40,614 bases of DNA from Anaerolineales bacterium UBA7227 (GTDB lineage Bacteria; Chloroflexota; Anaerolineae; Anaerolineales; Villigracilaceae), in NCBI GenBank assembly GCA_002473085.1, contig DKTP01000154.1, positions 1-40,614 of the forward strand, read 5' to 3'. Of the stretch, positions 1 to 7,327 are shown piece after piece. The notes below the pieces were generated by a model. It ran no database searches and was not told the origin of the DNA. It was given only the letters and a program-made list of their open reading frames with translations. Positions within the stretch are counted from its first letter, which is position 1, and every line of letters starts with the position of its first letter. The position numbers and the translations under genes are program-made.

Positions 1-20
1 TAATTCTGAATTCAGAATTA
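1..20. repeat. 20-bp perfect AT-rich palindrome
   Basis: Bases 1-20 are a perfect self-complementary palindrome centred on GAATTC. It lies 4 nt beyond the stop codon of the minus-strand corrinoid gene. It could form a hairpin at the 3' end of that mRNA, but there is no T-run after it inside the window, so a terminator role is not shown. The window edge cuts off the context. Confidence 0.5.
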
Positions 21-24
21 TGAA

Positions 25-675
25 TTATGCCTCGCCCATGAGTTGTTTTGCCATTTGCACCGCGCCGATGGCGTCTTCCGAATAGCCGTCGGCTTCGATG
101 CGCTGCACCCACTCGCGGGTGACGGGCGCGCCGCCGACCATCACGTGGATCTTTTTGCGCAGTCCCTTCGCGTCCAGTTTCTCGATGACTTCCTTCTGGC
201 GGATCATCGTCGTCGTCAACAGCGCGGAGAGACCGATGATGTCCGCGTCGATTTCGAGAGCCTTCTCGATGATCTTGTCGGACGGGTTGTCCACGCCCAT
301 ATCCACCACCGTGAAGCCCGAGGCTCCCAGCATGGTGGCGACGAGCGATTTGCCGATCTCGTGGATGTCGCCTTCGACGGTCGCCATCACGACCTTTCCG
401 AGAGTCTTGCGCTCGGAGCCTTTCTTGGCGAGTTCCGGCTCGAGCGTGGCGACGGCGGCTTTCATCGCCTCGCCCGCCATGACGAGTTCGGGCAGAAAAG
501 CCTCGCCCGCGGCGAACGCGTCGCCGACCGTGTTGACGCCGACCACGAACCCGTCGGTGATGGCCGTCAGCGGGTCCATCCCCTCGGCGATAGCCTGCTG
601 CGCCAGCTGCACCGAGACGTCCGAATCGCCGTCAATGATGGATTGCGCCATTTTGTCTAAAAGTTCCTGTGACAT
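25..675 (-). CDS. Corrinoid (B12-binding) protein of a methyltransferase system
   Basis: 216-residue cytoplasmic protein of the MtaC/MtbC/MttC type, which carries a cobalamin cofactor and shuttles a methyl group between a substrate methyltransferase and an acceptor. Residues 1-85 are the helical cap domain. Residues 90-210 are the Rossmann B12-binding domain with the signature D-x-H-x-x-G (DIHEIG) that supplies the lower-axial histidine, followed by the G-G-A-P-V motif near the end. The start was chosen at the ATG preceded by AAGGAGA; the open frame extends further upstream but without a ribosome site and through repeat sequence. Partner methyltransferases are not in the window, so the methyl donor (methanol, methylamine, methoxy compound) cannot be told. 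The neighbouring GntR regulator may control it. Confidence 0.9.
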   Translation of the reverse strand: MSQELLDKMAQSIIDGDSDVSVQLAQQAIAEGMDPLTAITDGFVVGVNTVGDAFAAGEAFLPELVMAGEAMKAAVATLEPELAKKGSERKTLGKVVMATVEGDIHEIGKSLVATMLGASGFTVVDMGVDNPSDKIIEKALEIDADIIGLSALLTTTMIRQKEVIEKLDAKGLRKKIHVMVGGAPVTREWVQRIEADGYSEDAIGAVQMAKQLMGEA

Positions 676-689
676 GGGATTCTCCTTAT

Positions 690-749
690 GTCTGATTGTC
701 TCATAGTCTGGTCGTCTATGGTCTGGTAGTCCGATGGTCGGATGGCCGC
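690..749. repeat. Degenerate TAGTCTGG/GATGGTC repeat tract
   Basis: Short degenerate repeats of GTCTGG, TAGTC and GATGGTC lie between the corrinoid gene and the GntR gene. Bases 726-749 match bases 36604-36627 at 21 of 24 positions. The tract runs into the last codons of the GntR gene, so the tail of that protein is repeat-derived. Confidence 0.6.
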
Positions 750-1501
750 GAAGGGGCAAGACCGTTCGGCGATTGGACCATTCGACTTTCAGAACGCTGG
801 ACTGAAAATTGCCGTTCCTTCTGTTGGATGAGTTCACGCGGTATTCCCAGATAATTTTGAAGGTCCTTTCCGAGGGTGAGGATGTGGCCGCGCGCCGCGC
901 GCCGCGCGGCCGCGGGGTCGCGTCCCTCGACGGCTTCGAGGATGGCGCGGTGTTCGGCCTGCTCGCGGCGCAGGCTTTCGGTCAGCGCTTCGGGATGACG
1001 GAACATGGCTTCGTAGAGCATCCAATCGGGAAATTTGGCCGCCGCCATTTCATAGAGACGCGCCAGCAGCGGACTTCCGCTCATGGCGACGATGGACGCG
1101 TGGAACCGACGGGAGGCCTCGCGCAGCCGGGACATGTCTTCGAGGCGGACGAGGTTGGAGGTTTCGTCGAGGATCCGCTTCGCTTCCTGAACCTGGAGCC
1201 GGGTCGCGGCTTCGGACGCGAGCGCGGCCCCCAAAGGTTCAAGGACGAGGCGCAATCCATAGGCGTCGAGCATCTCGGCGTGGGTCAGTTCGAGCACGCG
1301 CACGCCGCGATAGGGGACGCGTTCCGCCAGCCCCGAGGCCACCAGCATGTCCAGCGCCTCGCGGACGGGCGTCATGCTGACGCCAAGCGACGAGGCGATG
1401 TCCTCCTGTCTCAGCCACTCGCCGGGATGGATCTCCCCCGCGATGACGCGCTTGTGGAGCGATTCGAAGGTCTCGTTGCGCAGGGACTGGCGGGTGGACA
1501 T
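716..1501 (-). CDS. GntR family transcriptional regulator, FCD (FadR-like) subfamily
   Basis: 261-residue DNA-binding regulator. Residues 1-70 form the GntR winged helix, with the recognition segment ASSLGVSMTPVREAL and the wing AERVPYRGVRV. Residues 75-215 form the helical FCD effector domain, with metal-binding type residues D, H (FHASIVAMS) and a second H (EHRAI). The last 30 or so residues (from about RQFSVQRSES) are low-complexity, fall in the repeat tract, and probably are not part of the ancestral fold. The ATG at 1501 is used because the FCD/GntR homology begins there and a promoter ends exactly on it. Known FCD regulators respond to organic acids or amino acids; here the ligand is unknown. 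Its likely target is the adjacent corrinoid gene or itself. Confidence 0.9.
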   Translation of the reverse strand: MSTRQSLRNETFESLHKRVIAGEIHPGEWLRQEDIASSLGVSMTPVREALDMLVASGLAERVPYRGVRVLELTHAEMLDAYGLRLVLEPLGAALASEAATRLQVQEAKRILDETSNLVRLEDMSRLREASRRFHASIVAMSGSPLLARLYEMAAAKFPDWMLYEAMFRHPEALTESLRREQAEHRAILEAVEGRDPAAARRAARGHILTLGKDLQNYLGIPRELIQQKERQFSVQRSESRMVQSPNGLAPSRPSDHRTTRP

Positions 1502-1535
1502 GGGTACATTATATATAATTTTTGGGAAGTGGCAA
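1501..1535 (-). promoter_or_regulatory. GntR promoter and palindrome, predicted leaderless mRNA
   Basis: On the minus strand TTGCCA (1535-1530) and TATAAT (1513-1508) are 16 bp apart. This puts the transcription start at or next to the A of the ATG at 1501. There is no Shine-Dalgarno sequence before that ATG (GTACCC). The -10 box lies inside the perfect 12-bp palindrome ATTATATATAAT (1508-1519), a plausible autoregulatory operator. The start point is inferred from spacing only. Confidence 0.55.
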
Positions 1536-1563
1536 GTGGGGAAGCAGGCGCGATACGCGTTAC

Positions 1564-1591
1564 GTGAACGACGTTCTTCTCTACCGTTCAC
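1564..1591. repeat. Inverted repeat between GntR gene and tRNA
   Basis: Seven-base arms GTGAACG (1564-1570) and CGTTCAC (1585-1591) are separated by 14 nt. It could be a hairpin at the end of the tRNA transcript, with TTTTT just before it on the minus strand, or a regulator-binding dyad. Nothing decides between them. Confidence 0.35.
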
Positions 1592-1603
1592 TTAAAAACG
1601 AGG

Positions 1604-1676
1604 CGCCCCCGGCCGGGGTCGAACCGACAACCTACTGATTCGAAGTCAGGCGCTCTGTCCATTGAGCTACGGGGGC
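1604..1676 (-). tRNA. tRNA-Arg(UCG)
   Basis: 73-nt cloverleaf read on the minus strand. The acceptor arm is GCCCCCG/CGGGGGC with discriminator G. The D stem is GCTC/GAGC, and the anticodon loop is CTTCGAA (anticodon TCG, reading CGA). The T arm is GTCGG-TTCGACC-CCGGC. The first pair of the anticodon stem is a C-U mismatch. CCA is not encoded. By overall similarity to bacterial tRNA-Arg the identity is clear. Its -10 box sits 8 nt upstream. Confidence 0.95.
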
Positions 1677-1684
1677 GTAGGGTA

Positions 1685-1713
1685 ATTATACACAGGAAAA
1701 ATAATGTTGACAG
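1685..1713 (-). promoter_or_regulatory. Promoter of tRNA-Arg
   Basis: Minus-strand TATAAT at 1690-1685, 8 nt before the tRNA 5' end, with CTGTCA (4 of 6 to consensus) 17 bp upstream at 1713-1708. The -35 overlaps the -35 box of the divergent Fe-S carrier promoter. Confidence 0.6.
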
Positions 1714-1735
1714 TCCCCTTTAATTCTGATATTAT
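1707..1735 (+). promoter_or_regulatory. Sigma-70 type promoter of the A-type Fe-S carrier
   Basis: Perfect TTGACA (1707-1712), 17-bp spacer, TATTAT (1730-1735). The start would be near 1742, giving a leader of about 30 nt that carries AAGGAGA at 1761-1767. This is one of the best promoter matches in the window. Confidence 0.75.
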
Positions 1736-1772
1736 CCGTCAACATTACCGTAAATCTTACAAGGAGAAATCC

Positions 1773-2198
1773 ATGCTTACTGAAATCGCAACCCAACACA
1801 TCGAAGTTTCTCCCGCCGCGGCGCAGGCTGTGCAGGGGATTCTTGCTGAACGCCAGTTGGAAGGATACGCGCTGCGCGTCTATGTGGCGGGCGGCGGATG
1901 CTGCGGCGTCAACTTTGGCATGGCGCTCGACAACAACATCCGCGACGTGGATACCACTTTCGACTCGAAGGGAATCAAACTTGTGGTGGACTCGTCCTCG
2001 CTGGATTATCTGCGCGGCGCCTCCATTGACTTCGTGAACGACCCTGTGCAGGGGAGCGGTTTCGTGATCAACAATCCGAACGCCGGTCACAGCCACGGGG
2101 AGGGCGGCTGCGCCTGCGGCGGCGGGGGCGGACACGACCATGGCGACGGCGGCGGATGCGGTTGCGGCGGCGGTTCGTGCGGCTGCAGCAGTAACTGA
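1773..2198 (+). CDS. A-type iron-sulfur carrier (HesB/IscA/ErpA family) with Cys/His/Gly-rich tail
   Basis: 141-residue protein. Residues 8-105 are the HesB-like fold, with the first cluster ligand in VAGGGCCG and the conserved GSGFVINNPNA. A-type carriers accept Fe-S clusters from scaffolds and pass them to apoproteins. The usual family ends right after a single C-G-C. Here the region after NNPNA is expanded to about 38 residues holding HSH, HDH and three C-x-C motifs (CAC, CGC, CGC) in glycine. The start is the ATG with AAGGAGA 5 nt upstream; the upstream in-frame ATG at 1704 overlaps the promoter and is rejected. The gene is transcribed alone, from its own promoter to its own terminator. 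The tail might bind extra metal; this is inference. Confidence 0.9.
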   Translation: MLTEIATQHIEVSPAAAQAVQGILAERQLEGYALRVYVAGGGCCGVNFGMALDNNIRDVDTTFDSKGIKLVVDSSSLDYLRGASIDFVNDPVQGSGFVINNPNAGHSHGEGGCACGGGGGHDHGDGGGCGCGGGSCGCSSN

Positions 2199-2216
2199 AA
2201 TTGCTTGCTCGGAAGC

Positions 2217-2247
2217 AAAACGGCAGACAAACATCTGCCGTTTTTTT
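2217..2247 (+). terminator. Rho-independent terminator of the Fe-S carrier gene
   Basis: Nine-base stem AACGGCAGA (2219-2227) and TCTGCCGTT (2234-2242) with a 6-nt loop, followed by seven T. A run of A on the other side (2217-2220) gives it weak bidirectional character for the convergent HEPN gene. Confidence 0.85.
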
Positions 2248-2252
2248 GTTGG

Positions 2253-2639
2253 TTATTTCAGTCCAAACCAACCCCGGGCAAATTTACGAACAGATTTTGC
2301 AATTTCAATGGCTTCTTTGGCATCTTCCACTGTCGGCATTTCCCCAGGATATCGTGTCGCAACCGCATAATCGCTTAGAACGGTCAGCAGCGCGGTGGAA
2401 AAACTTGTCAGGATTCCGTTTTCGATGCAGATCGTATTTAACGCAGAAAGGTCGTGGGTCTTTGGAAAATACGCCTTTCTTGAAACCAGCATGGCTTTGA
2501 GATACTTCTCCGCGGATTGCTGTGAATGAAAGCAGGAATTTACCGTGGAAGGTCTGCTTCCTCGTAGAAGTCTATGCGCTGAGCGCCAATCTTCTTCAGC
2601 GTATTTCACCCATTCCAACGGGTTAGTTGGATCGCTCAT
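2253..2639 (-). CDS. HEPN domain protein, partner of the MNT nucleotidyltransferase
   Basis: 128-residue all-helical protein of the HEPN family often paired with MNT proteins. Conserved points are WVKYAEEDWRSAHRLL, the F-H-S-Q-Q-S-A-E-K-Y-L-K-A core, KTHDLSAL, and YAVATRYPG near residue 100. In characterised HepT/MntA modules the HEPN protein is an RNase toxin inactivated by AMPylation by MNT. The canonical R-x4-6-H RNase motif is not visible; the only R before the H of KTHDL is eight positions away. This copy may therefore belong to the non-nuclease HEPN branch. The start at 2639 has the best fit to the family. It overlaps the MNT gene by 17 nt, which points to coupled translation. It is the last gene of the operon. 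Confidence 0.82.
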   Translation of the reverse strand: MSDPTNPLEWVKYAEEDWRSAHRLLRGSRPSTVNSCFHSQQSAEKYLKAMLVSRKAYFPKTHDLSALNTICIENGILTSFSTALLTVLSDYAVATRYPGEMPTVEDAKEAIEIAKSVRKFARGWFGLK

Positions 2640-2976
2640 ACAAAACCTTCCCTTTGGAGACAATTTCTTTGATGAACACATCGCCTTTCTTTAGCGCGCT
2701 TGCCAATTCATCGGGCGTCTTTACAATGATATCCACAGGAAAAGGGCGAGGATAGAGCAACAGGGATGTGGAAATCAGGTTCTTTCGTTTATTTCCCCTG
2801 GCGACAACCAGTAAATCCACATCGCTATCCGGGGTAGGCTTGCCATACGCGTAAGAACCGAAGAGGATGATCTTTTCGGGTTTGAGTTCCGCCACGATGC
2901 GCTTGATCGCGTGTGGAAGTGTTTTAGACACAGATGGGAACCCAGTGGGGCGGACTTTGGTTTTGATTGGTAACAT
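2623..2976 (-). CDS. MNT-type minimal nucleotidyltransferase
   Basis: 117-residue protein of the DNA polymerase beta superfamily. The signature G-S-x-A-x-G...D-S-D-V-D-L is at about residues 40-55 (GSYAYGKPTPDSDVDLLVV), with the two metal-binding aspartates, and the third acidic position is in PVDIIV near residue 81. MntA-type proteins AMPylate the HEPN partner and act as antitoxin. The ATG has GAGGAGA 5 nt upstream. It starts 22 nt after the stop of the pyrophosphatase gene and overlaps the HEPN gene. It is thus the fourth of five genes read as one unit, which is an unusual place for a toxin-antitoxin pair. Confidence 0.85.
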   Translation of the reverse strand: MLPIKTKVRPTGFPSVSKTLPHAIKRIVAELKPEKIILFGSYAYGKPTPDSDVDLLVVARGNKRKNLISTSLLLYPRPFPVDIIVKTPDELASALKKGDVFIKEIVSKGKVLYERSN

Positions 2977-2998
2977 GAAATCTCCTCGCCTGATTTTA

Positions 2999-4342
2999 TC
3001 AGCGTTCCAGCAGTCCCAGCAGCACGGGCAGCAACTGCTTTTTTCGGGAGACCACGCCCTGCGCGTCGCGCGTCCCGTCGGGGAGGGGCGGGTAGGGCAG
3101 GTCGTTGAGGATGGGCGGCGCGGACGAGGTCAGGATGAGGCGGCTTGTGCCGCGCACCACGTCGGTGATGAGGAGGATGGCGAAGTCGAGTCCGCGCTTG
3201 TCCTTGAGCGCGTCGAGCGCGGACGTAAGCGGGGCGAGATGTTCGCCGAGCTGCAGGAGGTCGGTCACTTCGGCCTGCGCCACCGCGAATTTGAATCCGC
3301 CCGCCTCGAAGGATTTGATGTCCGTGCTGACGACTTCCGCGGGTTTGCGGTTGGAAAGTCCCGCGCCCGCCGAGAGGACTTTCTGCCCGTAGGTTTGGAT
3401 CGTCTCGCCCGCCAGCGGACTTCCGCCCGCGAAGGCCCAGCGCGACAGCCGCTCGGCGGCGGCTTTGTCGCGCGGCGTGGAGGTGGGAGAGGTCAGGATG
3501 AGGGTGTCCGCCAGAAGTCCCGCGAGAAGCGCCCCCGCGAGGGCGGGAGGCATGGAGAGTCCCGCTTCGGCGGCCTGTTCCGTCACGAGCGTGGAGGTCG
3601 AGCCGACGATGTCCACCGTGAAGCGGATCGGCGCGTGGGTGTGCGGGTTGCCGAGGCGATGGTGGTCGAGGATCTCGAGCAGTTCGGCTTCCTCGAGCGC
3701 GGCGATGGCCTGGCGCGGCTCGTTGTGGTCCACGAGGATGATCTTGAGGCGCGGCGGGTTGAGCGCGTCGCGCTGGCGGGCGATGCCGAGGTAGCGTCCG
3801 TCCTCGTCCACGATCCAGTAGTCGTTGTAGTCGTCGCGCAGGATGCGGTTGAGCGAATCGCGGATGTGCGCGCCCGCCGTATATTTCGGGACGCTGGTGT
3901 CGGCCGCGTCTTTGCACGGCGCGGACATCATCTCGCGCACGGTGGCGTCGCCCGGGCGCGGGCCCAGCACGTTGGCGAAGTAGTTGAAGAGGCTGAGCCC
4001 GTTGACGATGCCGTAGGGTTTGCCGTCTTCGCCGACAATGGGGGCGAGGCCGCCGGTTTTGCTGGCGAGCGTCCATGCCGCGCCGAGTTGGGCATTGGGC
4101 GCGAGCGTGTCGAGCCGCTTCATCACGGATTCGAAACGCGGCGAGGCGTCGGTGAGCAGCACGGGCGCGTCGAGGCCGAGCGTCTTCAACACCCAGGCGG
4201 TTTGCGGATTGAGCGCGCCGGCGCGCGCCGCGACCGCGTTCGCCCCGTCGCGTTCGCGCAGCAGCCAGGCGTAGCCCATGGCCGAGGCGATGGAGTCGGT
4301 GTCGGGGTTGACGTGACCGATGACGTGGATGAGATCTGTCAT
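2999..4342 (-). CDS. ppaC: Manganese-dependent inorganic pyrophosphatase, family II with CBS domains
   Basis: 447-residue cytoplasmic enzyme that hydrolyses pyrophosphate to two phosphates. The DHH domain is split. The first part holds GHVNPDTDS (residues 9-17); after a CBS pair (about 70-195) it resumes with the metal motifs VDHN and LDHH (about 220-245). The C-terminal DHHA2 domain ends with the substrate-binding SRKKQ. CBS-containing family II enzymes are known to be regulated by adenine nucleotides through the CBS pair; the extra DRTGG module found in some is absent. It starts 12 nt after the oxidoreductase gene, so it is probably co-transcribed with it. Confidence 0.95.
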   Translation of the reverse strand: MTDLIHVIGHVNPDTDSIASAMGYAWLLRERDGANAVAARAGALNPQTAWVLKTLGLDAPVLLTDASPRFESVMKRLDTLAPNAQLGAAWTLASKTGGLAPIVGEDGKPYGIVNGLSLFNYFANVLGPRPGDATVREMMSAPCKDAADTSVPKYTAGAHIRDSLNRILRDDYNDYWIVDEDGRYLGIARQRDALNPPRLKIILVDHNEPRQAIAALEEAELLEILDHHRLGNPHTHAPIRFTVDIVGSTSTLVTEQAAEAGLSMPPALAGALLAGLLADTLILTSPTSTPRDKAAAERLSRWAFAGGSPLAGETIQTYGQKVLSAGAGLSNRKPAEVVSTDIKSFEAGGFKFAVAQAEVTDLLQLGEHLAPLTSALDALKDKRGLDFAILLITDVVRGTSRLILTSSAPPILNDLPYPPLPDGTRDAQGVVSRKKQLLPVLLGLLER

Positions 4343-4354
4343 GCGACGGGTCCG

Positions 4355-7327
4355 TTATTTCGAGCGGAGCGCCCTCCACACTTTCTCGGGCGTGATCGGG
4401 TTGTCGTCCACGTCCACGCCGACCGCGTCGAAGACCGCGTTGCCCACCGCGGGCGCGACGCCGTCCATCGGGATCTCCGCCACCGCCTTGACGCCGAACG
4501 GGTGCGTCGGCTCGAACGTCTCCACGAAGATGGTCTCCAGTTCGGGCATCTCGTCGGCGCGGAAGACGTGGTAGCGGTCGAGGTCGCGTTCGAGGGCGCG
4601 TCCCTTTTCGTCGTAGCGCATCTCCTCGCAGATCGCGTAGCCGAGGGCCTGAGTCATGCCGCCTTCGATCTGTCCCGAGGCGGTGAGCGGGTTGACGATC
4701 ACGCCCGAGTCCACCGCCATGACGAGTTTGTCCACCGTCACCTGACCGGTTTCGGTGTCCACGGTCACTTCGGCGAACTGGGCCGCGAACGGCGGCGGCG
4801 AGGACGGCGAGACGTGCGAAGCCACGCCCATGATCTGTTCCTGCTCGCTTCTGTGCAGCGTGTCCAGCGCGACCTCGGCGAGCGAGACCGATTTCCCGTC
4901 CGGCGCGACCGCCTGGCGATTCGCCAGTCGGATGTTCGACGGCTCGGATTCTCCCAGCATCTTCGCGGCGCGGATTTTGATCCGCTCGGCGCAGATTTGC
5001 GCGGCTTTGGTCGCGGCCGCGCCGGAGATGTAGGTTGTCGAGGACGCGTACGCGCCCTTGTCGAACGGCGTGAAGTCTGTGTCGGACGAGTAGCAGATGA
5101 TGTCGTCCACCGGCACGCCCAACACTTCGGCGGCCATCTGCGCCAGGACGGTGTCCGAGCCGGTGCCGAGGTCGGTCGCGCCGACGAGGAGATTGAAGGA
5201 GCCGTCGTCGTTCATCTTGATGGACGCGCCGCCCATGTCGAGGTAGGGAATCGCCGTGCCTTGCATCACCAGCGCGACGCCGATGCCTTTGCGTTTCGCG
5301 TTCGACGTTCCATGCCCGGCGTTGCGCCAGGACTCGTTTCCAAATTTGTCGTCCCAGCCGATCGCGGCGCGGCCCTGCGCGACGCATTGTTCCAGTCCAA
5401 CCGTGTGGATGATCTCGGGACGCGGCTCGCGGCCCTCGTTCCACGCCGTGCTGAAGGGATGGAATTCGCCTGGCCGAATCACATTCTTCAGGCGGAACTC
5501 GATGGGATCGAAGTCCATCGCCCGCGCGATTTTTTCCAAATGGCGGTCGAGCGGCCAATAGCCCTGCGGGACGCCGTAACCGCGGAACGCGCCCGCGGGC
5601 GGGGTGTTGGTGTAGACCACGTCGGCGTAGAAGCGGATGTTCGGCGATTTGCGATATTCGCCGTCGCCGACGTACAACGCCATGGCTTTGTGGCCGGTGT
5701 TGCCGGTTACGGTCAACGCGTGGCAGCCGTACGCGCCCGTGTCCGAAAGCGCGTACATTTCGTTGGCGGTGATCGTCCCGTCGCGTTTCACGCCCGTCTT
5801 CATCCTGATCCGCATGGGATGGCGCGAGCGCGCCGCGATGAATTCCTCCTCGCGCGTGTACTCGTAGATCACCGGGCGTTTGGTGGCGATGGTCAAGTGC
5901 GCGGCCACGTCCTCGATCAACACTTCCTGTTTGCCGCCAAATCCGCCGCCGATGCGCGGCTTGATGACGCGGATGCGTTTGACGGGCAGTCCCAGCACGG
6001 GGGCGAGTTGACGCCGCGCGTGGAACGGCACCTGCGTGGACGTGCGAATCACGAGGCGGTCGTCCTCGTCCCAATACGTGACGCAGACGTGCGGTTCAAT
6101 CGAGACTTGCTGGACTTTCGGCACGCTGTATTCGGCTTCGAAAATTTCATCCGCTTCGACGAATCCCTTTTCGACGTCGCCGATGTCAATGCGGATCTCG
6201 GCGGCGAGATTTTTCTCTGGATGCGAATCGGCGAAGTTGACGTACTCCGGCTCGTCGTGGATTCGCGTCGGGCTGGTCATCGCCTCGCGCGAATCCAGGA
6301 TGGCGGGCAGGATCTCATATTCGACTTCGATCAACGCCAGCGCCTGCTCCGCGATCTCCGGCGTCTCCGCCGCGACGAACGCCACGCGGTCGCCCACGAA
6401 GCGGACTTTGTTGTCCAGCGAGAACGAGTCCAGCGGACCGGGGATCGGGTCGGACTGCCCCGCGGTGGAGTAGACGACGCGCGGGATGTCCTGCCAGGTC
6501 AACACCGCCGCGACCCCTTCAAGTTCACGCGCGCGGCGGGCGTCTATCCGCTTGATCCGCGCGTGGGCGTGCGGCGAGTGCAGCACTTTGGCGTGGAGCA
6601 GTCCGCGCTTTTCGAGGTCCGCGGCGAAGGCGGGTTTGCCCTGCGCCAGTTTGACCGCGTCCACTTTGATCTCGGGCTTGCCGACGGTCTGCCAGGTTTT
6701 CGACTCGGGCGTGACGACGACTCTGGGTCTGGTCAGCAGGACGGTGGCTGAGTCGGTCGGCAAATCGGCGTTTGGCAGGTCGGCAGTCGGCAGGTTGGTG
6801 GATTGATCGCCCCAACTCACCAGGTCCCAATTCACGGGTTCTTCGCCGCGCATGACCGCCGCCGCTTTCAACACGGCTTGCACGGGTTTGAGATAACCCG
6901 TACAGCGGCACAGCACGCCTGAAATCGCCTCGCGGACTTCCTCCTCGGTGGGATTCGGATTCCTGTCGAGCAGCGACTTCGCGGCGAGGATTTGTGCGGG
7001 CGTGCAATATCCGCATTGGATCGCGCCGTTTTCGACGAAGGCTTTTTGCAGGGGATGAAGCCCGTCGGTGAGTTTCCATCCCTGCTCGGGATGCTCGCCG
7101 AGCGCTTCGATGGTGGCGACCTTGTGACCTTCGGCTTGCGCGGCCAGCATGGATCCCGCGTTGACGGGGCGTCCATCCAGCAGGACGGTGTCCGAACCGC
7201 TCAAGCCGTGCTCGTCGCCGAATTTCACACCGTGGAAGCCGAGTCCGCGCAGGACGGAGAGGAGTGTGGTATGGACGGGCGCTTCGATTTCGTGGTCAAC
7301 GCCGTTGATATGGAGAGTGAGGTTCAT
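4355..7327 (-). CDS. Fused 2Fe-2S/molybdopterin oxidoreductase (xanthine dehydrogenase/aldehyde oxidase family)
   Basis: 990-residue protein joining the small Fe-S subunit (1-165) and the large molybdenum subunit (about 200-990). The C-terminal Fe-S domain keeps its ligands C105, C108, C140 and C142 (CGYC and CRC). The N-terminal plant-ferredoxin type domain has lost all four: the usual cysteine positions are D38, S43, D46 and G58. The molybdenum part has the hammerhead domain, RIGGGFGGKQE, PPAGAFRGYG and the active-site glutamate region QIEGGMTQALG. The family hydroxylates purines, aldehydes or N-heterocycles; the substrate cannot be read from the sequence. The linker (about 175-195) is built from a TCGGCA-like repeat. 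Its ATG overlaps the stop of the FAD subunit gene (ATGA), so the two are coupled. Confidence 0.92.
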   Translation of the reverse strand: MNLTLHINGVDHEIEAPVHTTLLSVLRGLGFHGVKFGDEHGLSGSDTVLLDGRPVNAGSMLAAQAEGHKVATIEALGEHPEQGWKLTDGLHPLQKAFVENGAIQCGYCTPAQILAAKSLLDRNPNPTEEEVREAISGVLCRCTGYLKPVQAVLKAAAVMRGEEPVNWDLVSWGDQSTNLPTADLPNADLPTDSATVLLTRPRVVVTPESKTWQTVGKPEIKVDAVKLAQGKPAFAADLEKRGLLHAKVLHSPHAHARIKRIDARRARELEGVAAVLTWQDIPRVVYSTAGQSDPIPGPLDSFSLDNKVRFVGDRVAFVAAETPEIAEQALALIEVEYEILPAILDSREAMTSPTRIHDEPEYVNFADSHPEKNLAAEIRIDIGDVEKGFVEADEIFEAEYSVPKVQQVSIEPHVCVTYWDEDDRLVIRTSTQVPFHARRQLAPVLGLPVKRIRVIKPRIGGGFGGKQEVLIEDVAAHLTIATKRPVIYEYTREEEFIAARSRHPMRIRMKTGVKRDGTITANEMYALSDTGAYGCHALTVTGNTGHKAMALYVGDGEYRKSPNIRFYADVVYTNTPPAGAFRGYGVPQGYWPLDRHLEKIARAMDFDPIEFRLKNVIRPGEFHPFSTAWNEGREPRPEIIHTVGLEQCVAQGRAAIGWDDKFGNESWRNAGHGTSNAKRKGIGVALVMQGTAIPYLDMGGASIKMNDDGSFNLLVGATDLGTGSDTVLAQMAAEVLGVPVDDIICYSSDTDFTPFDKGAYASSTTYISGAAATKAAQICAERIKIRAAKMLGESEPSNIRLANRQAVAPDGKSVSLAEVALDTLHRSEQEQIMGVASHVSPSSPPPFAAQFAEVTVDTETGQVTVDKLVMAVDSGVIVNPLTASGQIEGGMTQALGYAICEEMRYDEKGRALERDLDRYHVFRADEMPELETIFVETFEPTHPFGVKAVAEIPMDGVAPAVGNAVFDAVGVDVDDNPITPEKVWRALRSK
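6755..6806. repeat. TCGGCA-type short repeat inside the oxidoreductase linker
   Basis: A degenerate tract of TCGGCA and GGCAGG units encodes the linker NLPTADLPNADLPTD between the Fe-S and molybdenum parts. Its style resembles the intergenic repeats in this window, and it sits exactly at the fusion joint. Confidence 0.5.

Noticed and set aside
2867..6751. 1294-codon open frame on the plus strand opposite the oxidoreductase and pyrophosphatase genes
   Set aside because: Its product is rich in R, H, V, G and D with no domain; it is the antisense shadow of real genes in high-GC codon use.
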